Source: Hippasteria phrygiana
Taxonomy: Eukaryota; Echinodermata; Asteroidea; Valvatida; Goniasteridae
NCBI GenBank assembly: GCA_037893225.1
Contig: JAZGUH010000402.1
Coordinates: forward strand, 868,001 to 932,000
DNA length: 64,000 nt
Direction: 5' to 3'
Shown: piece by piece, positions 11,801 through 23,800 of the stretch
Numbering within the stretch: the first letter of the stretch is position 1
Layout of the letters: every line of letters begins with the position of its first letter
Translations under genes and position numbers: made by a program
The notes under the pieces: generated by a model
Told to the model about the DNA's origin: nothing
Databases searched by the model: none
The model's input: the letters and a program-made list of their open reading frames with translations, nothing else

Positions 11801-14800
11801 AAAGTCTGATTTCAGACAAAAGTCTGAAAAATCTCATGCCTGTCCAGTATTAAACATGACCACTTCTCCACATCTGCATGTGCTGGCACATGCATATAAC
11901 AAAAGACGGTTGTCCGGAAGCTTTATACAGTTGTATTTATTGTGGAATAAGACATGCTATTATGTCTTGTCGAGTATCTTTATCCATACCCAGACTACAA
12001 AAACCACAACTGGTAGATTCCCTTTGTTGTCAACTTTGGTGAGCGTCATAAATGTGAAATCTGTGCTGGTTTCCTACGTAGTCGAGTTTTAATTTTGAAA
12101 ATTCCCGACAAATAACATTCAAAACCTGTGCTTTTCCATTGCCTGGGAAGTTGCTATGCGATAATATAAAGTTGTACGGGTACTCGATTCCATAATTTGG
12201 AACCGGTTCTAGACATGAACGGTCGGGTACACTCGGGTACCCGGTTCCGATGCACACCCCGACTAAATTCTCAAATTTAAAGGTTGTGCCAAGTGTTTAT
12301 ACAATTCTGAACACTTGATGGATGGTTATTTTCCATGATTTGCTGTTCCTGACCGATTTTGGTGGGGGGTATTAAAGTAAAATCTGTCCAAATAATGTTC
12401 ACAATTGGCAAATACACGTATGTGGAACATGTAGTTGTAGAATGTGTGCACGACCAAATTTATGTAAAGAACAGGCAAACGTGACATCTGGCAATGTCTT
12501 ATTGTAGTGTACCTTGTAATTAAGTTCCAGTTCTTGTTTCTTTAAACTGAATGATCTTGACTCGCAAGTCAAAAGAACCAGAAAGTTGCACGTTTAACAA
12601 CTGGTGAAAACATCTGAACAAATGAATAGATGTTGTATAGCGCCGTCCTCACCTATCTGGTCGTCAAATATTGCATTTCTTCCAAGTGGTTGTTGCTAAG
12701 GTAGCCATAACATGGTGTTACAGACTTTGCTTGATGTTTGATTTCAGATACTGATCCTCAGTTTATCAAGGAGCAAGAGGGACAGCAGCCATCAGCCGTA
12801 GCTCTGAGCTACATTATCAAGTGAGTTGATCAATCGACTTGTAACAAAATCTGACTCTTTCTGCAGTCGAGGTGTGGAACTTTGCATGTTACTGGGCAAA
12901 GGGCACAGAATTGAGGGGCATCAAGGCAAAGACGAGGGACCACTTTTATTGAGCTGCTGATTATAAGCACACACACAAATTGCTTAGCATAAAAAGTCAT
13001 GCTTGGTACAAACAAAACTTCAAGAATCCAAACTCCATGTGATTTTCATGCTAGCATTTTTTTGGACTACATGTACATATAGGTCCCAGAGAGGTGCTTT
13101 GGGCAATTGTTTCCATTGCCATTGTGAAGTTCCAAGCCTGCAGTAAAATCACTGAGAATGTACTGTACATTATGTACATGTAGGTTCCAACCATGGACAT
13201 GAATGAGAAGAGGGTTTGAGAAGGGAAGAATTAATTAAGAGACTAAGTTAGAATCTCAAAACTTGGAACCTTCCCTTTCCATTTAGAATATTCCCATCAG
13301 GATTACACTGTGTTTCCTACATTTTTCCCATCACGAGCAGGCTTTTTCTTGAGTCTTATTCCCAGGCTTTTCCAGAAGGAGCATGTGATGCGGAACACTT
13401 CAAGCCTTTAAGGTTTGAGATGCTCCCTGAGCTTGAGAAGACACAAGACGAGATATGAATCTAAAGAGAAATAAATGAAAGATTGCTGGTGACACCATGT
13501 GAAAACAATCTCTTTTAGGACGATGTGTGGTTCTGAAAAGAACCGGGGTGAGAATGGATCTCGACGTTTCGGACATTGTACTCTGTCCGTCCTCAAGAGA
13601 GGGAGTGAATGGCTGTGGGTGTTTCTTGCATGCCATCTGTGTGTTTGATGCTGTTGTGTAAACTGAGTTGTGGCAGTAGCTTGTTGGGCTTGGTGCTTGA
13701 GAAGTTGAGACCAAATGTGACCCGCTCTGCAAAAAGGGCACTTATGTTGCAAAATTTGAAAATAGTGTTTTATATATAGCTGGAAAGGCCATTTTATAAG
13801 CTTTCATATGGTATATGTCTGAGGTCTGTAGCATTTTGCAATCACGAGATATTTGGAAATTTGCAGGTTTGTTTTCAGGAATTTCTTGAAATGACTTAAA
13901 GAGAAACAAGCCATTTAAAAAAACAAAAAGCAAAGCAATAGATGGAAGCACTCGACAAAAGCACATTCTTTTTCCAACTTTATTCACTGAAATCAAAGAC
14001 TTTGGTTAAGAAATAGAATAATATAGGTATCAAAGATGCAAACAATTCCCTCCCTTCAAAATCACTTGTTTGAAGAATGTTTTACCCTCTTCACAATGAA
14101 CGGCCCATAACTCGTAAAAGCATACAGCGACTTATGTGCCCTTATTGCAGAGCGGGTCACAAATGTCGTTGATGTGGAAGCCGATGTCTTGGGTAACCGT
14201 CAGGGATGTAGTCCAGTCAAACTTCTACATTATGCCTCCAACCGTGGACCTCCTATTGTCTTATTCAGGGATGTAGTCCAGTCCATCACAAGTCCCTGCA
14301 AGTCCATCACAAGCCCTCCAGTCCTTATTCGAATCACAAGCTATTCAAATGAGCATTGACAAAGGCATTCCTTTGTCATTGTTCATCCAGTCACTTGTGA
14401 CCTGCTTTACGAAAGCACTTTTGACTGGACTTGCAAAAGGACTTGTGAAAGGACTTGCAGGGACTCGACTACAACTCTGGTAACCATGTTGTGTTTGTGG
14501 ATTTCGATGGCTTCTCTGAAATCCGCAAACACAACGCGGAGACCAAATATCCATGAAACCAGCAGGCTACATGTACTTAGTACAAGTGCTCCATTAGACC
14601 AGAGAAATTGATTCAAGACCAGTGTTTATCAAAATTTACCAAGTATTGTATACTTAAATGTACATGTATATAGGTGTTACATGTATATTTGGCAATTGGA
14701 TTCCCAACCTGTTAATTGTCAAGTGAATAAAATTAAAAGGGCAGACTGGTTTCATTCAAAGTGTGAAATCTGTAATTCATTAACCTCAACCCTGCCAGAC

Positions 14801-17800
14801 GCAGCACAGTGCATCTGTGGTGACAGCTTGACCTTGCTGCACTCTGCACACAAGTCAATGTGACAAAGTATGCAATCTGATGCGTCTGGCAGGGTCTCTA
14901 GCCAAAATACCCTGGAGGGTTAGGGTTAATACAAATGTTAAGAATATATGTAAGGAAAATTCCTACCCCAATGGGGTCTTGTATGTGATGGACTCGACAA
15001 CATCCCTGGTGGCTGAATTACTGAACTTGGTCCACTGGTCCAGTGCCCATTCCAAACTCAGAGTTAAAGACTCGGATGTATACGATAACCATCAAGATTA
15101 CATGTATATAAAGTAACATGTGAACTTGCATCTCCTTTTGTCTAACACTAACAGATTTGTGACCGATGCGGCCAAGCATCATCACGAGACAGCACCAGTT
15201 GTCAAGAAACGTCCCAAGCCAAGTTTACCAAGTGTAGCAGCAATAAGGAGTATAACGCCAAGTACAGGTGCAGAATTTTTTAAAGAATCGGTTACCCTAA
15301 CTATACATGTACATGCATTTATGTATTTGCAGTTTGAAAATAGGGTGGCCTTGAAGAATTGCATTTTTTTCAAGGATCCTGTAGAACACATACATATCTA
15401 CAGGCGATTGTGTAGTGTAATGGCCCCTTTTTAGTTTTGATCAAATTAGAGTCAAGGGTATTTTTTCTCATTCCAAAATGACTTTTTCAACCTAAAGCAG
15501 ACTTCTCTTAATTCTACTGACATCATTTTTTTAAAATTTGAACAGTCTGTTGCGGTAGAAAATGCAATTTTCTTGCGCGCTTTACAGCAGTTGCCATGCG
15601 AATCAACGCGGGTTTACGTGTTTACTGTGCGTCGCGGTGATCTCCATTTTATTTTCGCGTTGCGTTTTGTCCCTCAAAAACCTAAACCTTGCCCTTTATC
15701 CGCAACATACCTGTTGGTTTGTAATGTCGCTAACTAGTTTGGCAATTCCAATAACCTAAAAGTGGATTTTTGTTCCCTCATAGGGGACAGGGCCCTACAC
15801 TTCACAATCGGTGAGCTACAGGTATTCCTTGTGAAGGGGCAGACCCACTACAAGCTTCGGCTTCTTGTCTGACCTCCTATACTATTATTTCAAGTTTCGT
15901 TAAAGTTTTTTATTTCCATATACAGTATTCAACTTATCTAATAGTATGGAAATAAACCAATCAATCAATCAATCAAAACAATGGTAAAAGTACGCAAGTG
16001 TTATTTTCAGCTCACTAACCCCTGGCAATGTTACAGCAAGTCAATATTTTGTCCTTCATTGTTAAGCACCTATCAATTGTAATGACGCACTTTAAACCCC
16101 CGAAGAATATGCGTCAATGTCCAATGTGAGGCCATCTTTTGGGGTCCCTTGACGCACCCTTGCGCCCCGTCCGTGACTCACCATCCATGTAAAATTGACA
16201 CAATAAATAGTTTTTTGACGCACCTTGTCTAGAAAACAACTCACCAATGGCGGACCTAAAGCGCAACCAAAGAATCTTTTGCGCCAGCGCTGGCCGCGCC
16301 TGCAGCAACATCGCCTTTTTTGGAGGGGCAGGGTACCTGTCTACATCACGTGTCAACCTTTTGCGTGTGCGTATTTGTAATTTTTGTGGAGAAAACTAAT
16401 CTTTAAGAATTTGGAAAACGATGTTGAATAGCTAGTTCGGTTCCCTTTTCACTAACTAATTCATTTACCGCAACGAAGTTGAAGAGCCAGCCTATAATAT
16501 TGTACAGCGCAAGCGTACGTAGCGTGGGTGAATCCACTATGCACAGCGCACGTGGCTACGATTTGTGCCAGAAGATCGGTCGTCGAGTTTGTCTTTGTGT
16601 GTGACGAACAGGTGACTTGGGGAACCAGTGAAAATCAACCGTATGTCGTACTGCAGAATTCATGCGTCCTGTGAGCTACATGTAGCGTTTGATTGTACGG
16701 CCACGTGTGTTGGTACGGTTACACGTACATGTACGTACGTACGTGCGCCGCATGGCTACACGTAGCTCGCGAGCTACACATTTAAAACGTTTTGGCCCGT
16801 TTTGGCGGTACCGCGTATTTGGTATCGCTGACGTATTTCATTGTGTTTGGTTTTCTGAAGAATAAAAACCTCAAGTATAAATGTAGACATCATAGCAGAT
16901 CTGCAGCAGTTTTTATTCAAACAAAATATCAATATTTTGGATATTCAACATAGGCCGAATAAAATACGTCAAAATTGTTATGTAAGTAGCAGGGCTGGCG
17001 ATTTTTTTAAAATGTAGGCCTACTGGTTGCCCAAATTTCATTTTCAGTTGTCCAACAATATTTTTTGTACAATGTTTTCTATTTTTTAAGGCAATTTTTT
17101 TTTAATAACTTGGATTACGGACCGCCACCGAAAAAATATATATCAAATTTTCGAAAAAAGTTTCAATAATAACGAGAAATGTTCCCGTCGCGAGGACGGG
17201 CACAGGCGGTTCCGCTTTTTCAGTTGTTCACGAGTCACTTAACATTGCTTGTGAGAAAACTAACGTTCAAGATCAGTACACAAAACATTGGGAATACTTT
17301 ACTCAAAGTAGGTTGAAGGTTGTTGTAATGTGAAATATACGGACGTATCCACAGCCGAAGATACGATCGGCACGAACCACCCACACCCAATTTCGATTCG
17401 AGTTATATACCGCCCTCTATTGACGGAAGATGTATGTTGCTAATTTTGCAAATTTAGGTTGATGTCATGTGACACTTCGCCACACACATCGCCACACACA
17501 TCAACTGGTTATGCATTTTTAATATTGTTCAACCTGCCGATAGAGGGCGCTCTAACATTTTATGACGTCACCAGTAATTTTGTTGTTAAGTACAACCTAG
17601 CCGGAGATTAACATTGTTGAAAGCAAGTTCACATCTTTTAGCAATTTCAAATTAGAAGGCACTTCCGGTTTCAACTGGAAGAAAGGGTCACGTGATTTTG
17701 CACGTAATATCACAAATGAAGACCCTAGATTATTCTATCAATTCCCACGAAAAGCAAAATCAGATCTCTCTCAATTGATTTTATATTGATTTTCAAAGAT

Positions 17801-20800
17801 TAAACTTTCAAATTATAAGGCACTTCCGGTTTGGACCGGAAGGAAGGGTCACGTGACTTTGCACATAATATCAAAAATGAAGACCCTGGATTATTCTATC
17901 AGTTCCCGTAAAAAGCAAAATCAGATCTCTCTCGATTGATTTTATATTGATTTTCAAAGATTAAATCTAGAAATCTGTGATTGCTTGTAATCCGATATTT
18001 GATGACGTCATCGTGACGTCATTATGACAAAGCTCGAGAGCTATGTTAACTCTGCCTTCTGAAGCAAATATCTGGATTATATCTCTCGCGGTTGATTTTA
18101 CAGCAATTTTTAAAGGTTTACAGGTCTTTTTATTGCAACTTCCGGTCTGATGACGTCATCAATCTTACAACCCCCACATATATTTCCGGCATGAAAGTCA
18201 ATATTTGCACCAGTTCTAAAGTGATTTTTGCAAACTTCGCCACGGACATCACTTCAAACTTCATTTTGGAAATTTTTTCACCTGCCGCTAGAGGGCGCTC
18301 GAATGTTTGATGACGTCATCAGTCACATTTATAAAAAACCTATTCTTGGCTGACTCTAACATGGTTGAAAGCAAGTCGAAATATTTTACCAATTTTTAAT
18401 TATGAGCCACTTTCGGTTTGGGCCGATTTGACCCGGAAGGAAGGGTCACGTGATTTCACGCACACAATACAAAATGAAGCCCTATGTCAACTCTATCTGT
18501 TGCCGCAAAAAGCACGTTACGGTCTCATACGGCTGATGTGATATGGATGTTCAAAGATTGACAAAAATGTTAAATGGCTTGTGATTTGACACCCGATGAC
18601 GTCATCATGACGTCATCATGACATCATGTTTCGAGACACGAGTTCGCTATAGGGTCTTTGTATGTGCCCATTATTATTAAGATCTGAGATTGTTAAATGA
18701 CAAAAGTGACCTCTAGAAAATTCGTGTACAATCTCAATGACGATTTGGGCGGAAAAATACAAAAAAATAGAAACATTAAAAAAAATCTTAACGAAAACAA
18801 GAGCGGTTCCGCATTGTATGCGGAACCGCTAAAAAGAAATAGAAATATTCAAAAACTCGCCTTCAACGTTATATACAAGCCTTTGCATGCTTAGTAGGCC
18901 TACTTGGTGCCATACTATACTCCACACAGTGCATTCACCCGCCATATCCATGCGCCCCGATCACAATCTCCATGCTGCATGCACGTGGTGAACATTTGCA
19001 CAAAAGTCCGAACTAGCAGCAGTTTGCACTAATCGGTCAAACCACTGAAGCCGCATTGCGGACGTCTAGTTGCTTATGTTCCATGCTTATGGCGAACGCT
19101 GGCCCATGTGTTCTAGCGTTGTAGCTGTGGCTGAAAATTTCGGACTCCGGGCTAAATTTGCGTTTGGCGAATATACGTCGTGCTTGGTCGCTGCACGTAC
19201 GGTACATGTACGTATCGTCGTATGCCTACAAAAATGCGCGTAGTACGTTGTTTGTACAATGTGTATGTACAGCATGCCAACAATCCGACTGGACATACCA
19301 TCACTACACACGCACGCACACACACAAACGCATATCCACCGTCGAACGCGGACGTCCTATTGTTCCCTCTTTGTTTGTACTTTTTTTAGAAGACTCCCAT
19401 AGGTTTTGTACACGATCTCAATCGCAGACGTATGCTGGGAATCGCGGACGATATTGTTCTCTTTTGTTCTCCGGAATTTTTCGTCCGCGGTTTGAATACC
19501 CCAACACGTTCACGCAGCCACGCACACACACACGCACGCAGTCAGAAGCAAGCAGCTTCGAGCCTTGTGCATGCAACATAAAAGTACGGAATGTCGATCT
19601 TTCTTTGCCGCTGTGCACAGTTTCTAATGCCGTGGACCAAAATGTAGTGTATTGCGGAAAAAAGGGTACTTGCTCGTGGGGCTGGTAACCTGGAACATTT
19701 GGTTGTCCGAGAAAATATTTTGGTTGTCTCGGGATGTCGGACTACTGATTTTGCGAGCCCTGTGTGTAGTGCAACAGCTTGAAACTGCATGGCGCACCAT
19801 GGCGTACCATGACGCACCCCGCTTTGCATTTATGACGAACCACAAAGCTGTACTTGACGCACCCCATTCGTCGTGATTTGACTGAACATGAGCGGGACAT
19901 GACGCACGTCCCCCGGGGGTCTAAAGTGCGTCATTACAATTGATAGGTGCATAATTCATGATAAACCAAAAGAGATATTAATAATAATAATAATAGATTT
20001 TCAAAGTGAACAAAGAAACTGGCAGGAGCGGGATTCGAACCTGCGACCTCCGGGTTACCGTACCGGCGCTCTACCAACTGAGCTATCTTGCCCTATGTTG
20101 GCGGTCTCCCAAATTGTCAGTATCTTTGTTCGGGTGGCCGCTAGTCAGAAGTCATAAACCCAGAATGCCGTATAGCCAGGGATCACACCCAATTTTACGA
20201 TACAACCCGGGAAGTGACATTGTGGGGATCTCTCAATGAGGATACGACTTTTTAACTTATAATTCGTCAAACAATCCACAAGGGAAACTGACTAGGTAAA
20301 TTTGAACACATTTTCAAAGTGAACAAAGAAACTGGCAGGTGCGGGATTTGAACCTGCGACCTCCGGGTTACCGTACCGGCGCTCTACCAACTGAGCTATC
20401 TTCCCCTATGTTGGCGGTCTCCCAAATTGTCAGTATCTTTGTTCGGGTGGGCGCTAGTCAAAAGTCATAAACCCAGAATGCCGTATAGCTAGGGATCAAT
20501 AATAATAGATGTTATTACATTAAATTTATGAATTCATGACAATTACACAATGTTATAAATTTAATAAATTAATACATTACATGCACTAAATTACCATCCT
20601 TAACTCTCAATGAGATATTAATACCTTTATTTGGCAATTAAAGTAATAAATTATTGTAGTCAAGTCCATGTTGAAAAACAAAAGTTGAGTCGAAAACTGG
20701 GTAAGTCGGGTCAAATCAATGAGACACAAACCTTCGCAAGATACAGAGGGCTGATCCAAGGGAGAAGGGGAATAGGATCGAGGGCCCCAAACAACTCCCC

Positions 20801-23800
20801 CAGGGGAAAAATGACAGTGATAATAATCGACAATTGCAGAAACTTTCAGGCCTTATTTAAAGTTATTTTTCTAGGCAGCATTGAAATGACACTACCAATG
20901 TCAGAAAGAATAAAAAACATCCTGGCCCGTGTTGTGGCAATTGTTTCCTTCTGTCAAGCTTCACGCAGATGTTTCATTTTTACCCTAAACAAAACAGTAT
21001 CTCATGACATAAACTAAGTCGGATTAGAGTTGGACTTCTCAGTGGCATAGGGGGAGATCAGAGCATGGAGGAAGGATTCGAAAGGAGTTTGAACAGCATG
21101 ACCTCAGATGGACAATGTTCGCTGCCGCTGGAATTTAACTAACAATGGAACAATTCAAATTACGCATGCCCTGCGGGCCTAGATTGTCAGGAATTTAGTT
21201 CGCACGAACATGAAGCACACACTAATTTTTGTAGCCCAAAAAACTTTTGGACACAACAGGACACACATATGTACATGTAAGACACATTTGATATGTTTCA
21301 TTGAATAATGATTGTACATATAAATTCAAGCTTTTGTTTGGCCCTAATTGGAGGTTGTCGGAAAACAATTGATGACAAGAAAAGGAGTGCCAAAATAGAA
21401 CATTCATTAAAATTACCGTTCATTACTTTAAAATGTCAAATTTTGATGCTAGAAGCAGCAATGAAAATAAAATTTCATGATGCATAGTACCAGCTGCAAA
21501 AACATCTCCTAAAAGGAACAGTGAATAAAGTAATAATGCCTCTGCTGAGGATTAGTTACTCCAGTGAGGAGCAGCGACTTTTATGAGGCAGTGGGTTACC
21601 ACCAAATTGGCGGCAGCATACACTGCACACAAACGCTAGTAGGGACTGTGTGTCGGTAATTTTTACTCCTTTTGTAATACATTTTGTACCTCCATGGTCA
21701 GAGTGATTAAGTACACACAATCCCTAGTATCGGGGGAATGCTTTCTTGGGATGGGGAATTTCACCCGATCATCAACAGGTTTTGGTTTTGATGCAGTGCG
21801 GGAAAGACCTGCATCCGTGAACACATTTTTCTGTCGCTTGGCTTTCAATAGGGAGTGAGTATGATGAATTTGACGAGTTTGGCTCGGAGTCCGATAGTGA
21901 CAACTCCTGGACGACACAGGAGGAGTACACCTCGGACGTTATCCTCCGGACGATGAACCCTCAGATCGGGGATGACAAACCCTACCTGTGCCCGGTACCC
22001 GGATGCAAGAAGCGCTACAAGAACGTCAATGGAATCAAGTACCATGCCAAAAATGGCCACCGCAAGGAGAACAAGGTTAGCTTAATATGTAGGGAAAGTG
22101 TGTCATTGTCTTTCTGTCACATCGGTCGTTTTTTGTCATTGAAAAAATGGTGAATATCTGGTAATATTGAAAAAACTCCAAACCCAACTTACACTAAAAA
22201 AACAACAAACAAGTAGAGATATTGTAGCGGCGGTGCCGGTCGGCTTGCAGAGGGCGCCAGCATGGACTAACGGTGAGCCGTTGCAGTGGTGCCCCTGCTG
22301 GTCGGCCAAGGAGACCCGTTGCCGGAGGGCGCCTGCGCAGTGGAGTGTTGCCGTGGTAACAAGCAGTGTGCTTTCCCCGGGCAAAATGTAGAGGAGTTGT
22401 TGTGATTTTGGTGCAAGAAATAAAGGCTAAGTGCCGTGAAATACCCAGAGAAACTGTGCCACTTTCCTTTTGTCAGGCGTGGAGACTTCCTACGCACGGT
22501 TGACATTGCAATATACAAACAAGCAACCAAGTGTTTGAGTACTCGCACTTGTACTCGTACTCGAGTACTACTTAAGACAAGTACAGCCGAAACTCGATTT
22601 TCAGTACTCTAAAAAGATTGGACTCGGCACGTACTTGGCTTTTTATACGTACCCGGACTCATCAGCATTTTGTACTCGGTATTCGATACCTGTACTCGAG
22701 AATACAATCAATTATTTTTCTATTTTTATACTGCACCTTCGGACTCGAAAGTACACATGTACATAAACGTACAGTTCTTGGTCTGGTTGGTAAGAAATTT
22801 CTGGCTCAATCACATGTGATGTACAACTTTTTGAGTAGGTTCATCATCTCGTGTAAAAAGTAAATAGAAAACATGAAAATAGTCAGTCTCCTGAACTGTT
22901 GGTGTTTAGACTCTTGATGATGCAGGTACATTATAATAATGTTCAGAACATAACTTGGCATTTTTGTTTCTTATGGTGTACTCGTACTCGGCCCATACTC
23001 GACTGTTTACGTACTCGTACTCAGCCCATACTCGGACCCTGAAAAACTTGGACTCGATCATCAATGTACTCGGACTCGGCCAGTACTCGGCCAGTACTCG
23101 GCCCGTACTCGGCTCGTACTCGGCTCGTACTCGGCTCGTACTCGGCTCGTACTCGGCTCGTACTCGGCTCGTACTCGGCTCGTACTCGGCTCGTACTCGG
23201 CTCGTACTCGGCTCGTACTCGGCTCTAAATGTACTCTAACTTGGTACTCGGATTGTAGGACTCGACTCCAACACTGAGTCAAACAGACAAAACAAAAACA
23301 AGTATGACACATACAAGCAATTGAATTTTGTTTCCCCAGTAGATTGTGAAATAGGTTTGTGACAAGATTCAGCAAACAAGCTTGGAGACTGGACCATTTG
23401 TTTTCTTCAGAGTAATGGTGTGTGAGATCCAAGAAGCTTTGTGGTAACCGTGTCTGGTTCTGGTATGAAATGGATGATGGGTATAAAGTTACTTCTGGAT
23501 TGTTAATTTTCCAAAAGAGAAAAATGGAAAAAAGTGGATACAAAAATTAGCAACTAGGGCTGTCCCGAATATTCGATATTCGATCGTCAAGCGAATATTC
23601 GATATTCGATCGTCAAGCGAATATTCGAATACCATTTTGCCAGTTTGAATATTCGAAAAGATATATATGCACGTACAGATACGACTCTGATGCTATTTTA
23701 GTAGAAAAGTTACGGCGCTTAGCAGTTTCAAATGCCGCATTTGTGTCAATCGCAATTTGTTGTGGACGGAAGTTTATTGTTCCTGTCGGTAAAACCCTTG

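Larger units (their letters stand above)
16066..19950. mobile_element. 3.9 kb unit with 36-bp terminal inverted repeats
   Basis: Left end GCACCTATCAATTGTAATGA continues to 16101. Its reverse complement, with one change in 36 bases, ends at 19950. The subterminal parts carry many copies of TGCGTCA/TGACGCA in both directions (left 16083-16225, right 19790-19945). This is the pattern of a DNA transposon with subterminal binding sites. The interior has no transposase frame. No clear target duplication is seen (ttaa left, ataatt right). Confidence 0.65.

Noticed and set aside
19158..19688. 176-codon + strand reading frame
   Set aside because: It runs through the gtcgaacgcggacgtcctat repeat and (CA)-rich sequence; no domain, and the same DNA is non-coding at 56280-56460.
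20021..20093. tRNA gene on the - strand
   Set aside because: The A and B boxes look good, but the acceptor arms do not pair, the anticodon loop lacks T33, and three further copies with extra flanking sequence show it is a SINE.
23103..23224. CRISPR-like array
   Set aside because: The units are directly tandem with no spacers, in a eukaryotic intron.
23061..23543. 160-codon - strand reading frame
   Set aside because: Its periodic Ser/Thr/Arg part is the 11-bp minisatellite read in shifting frames.
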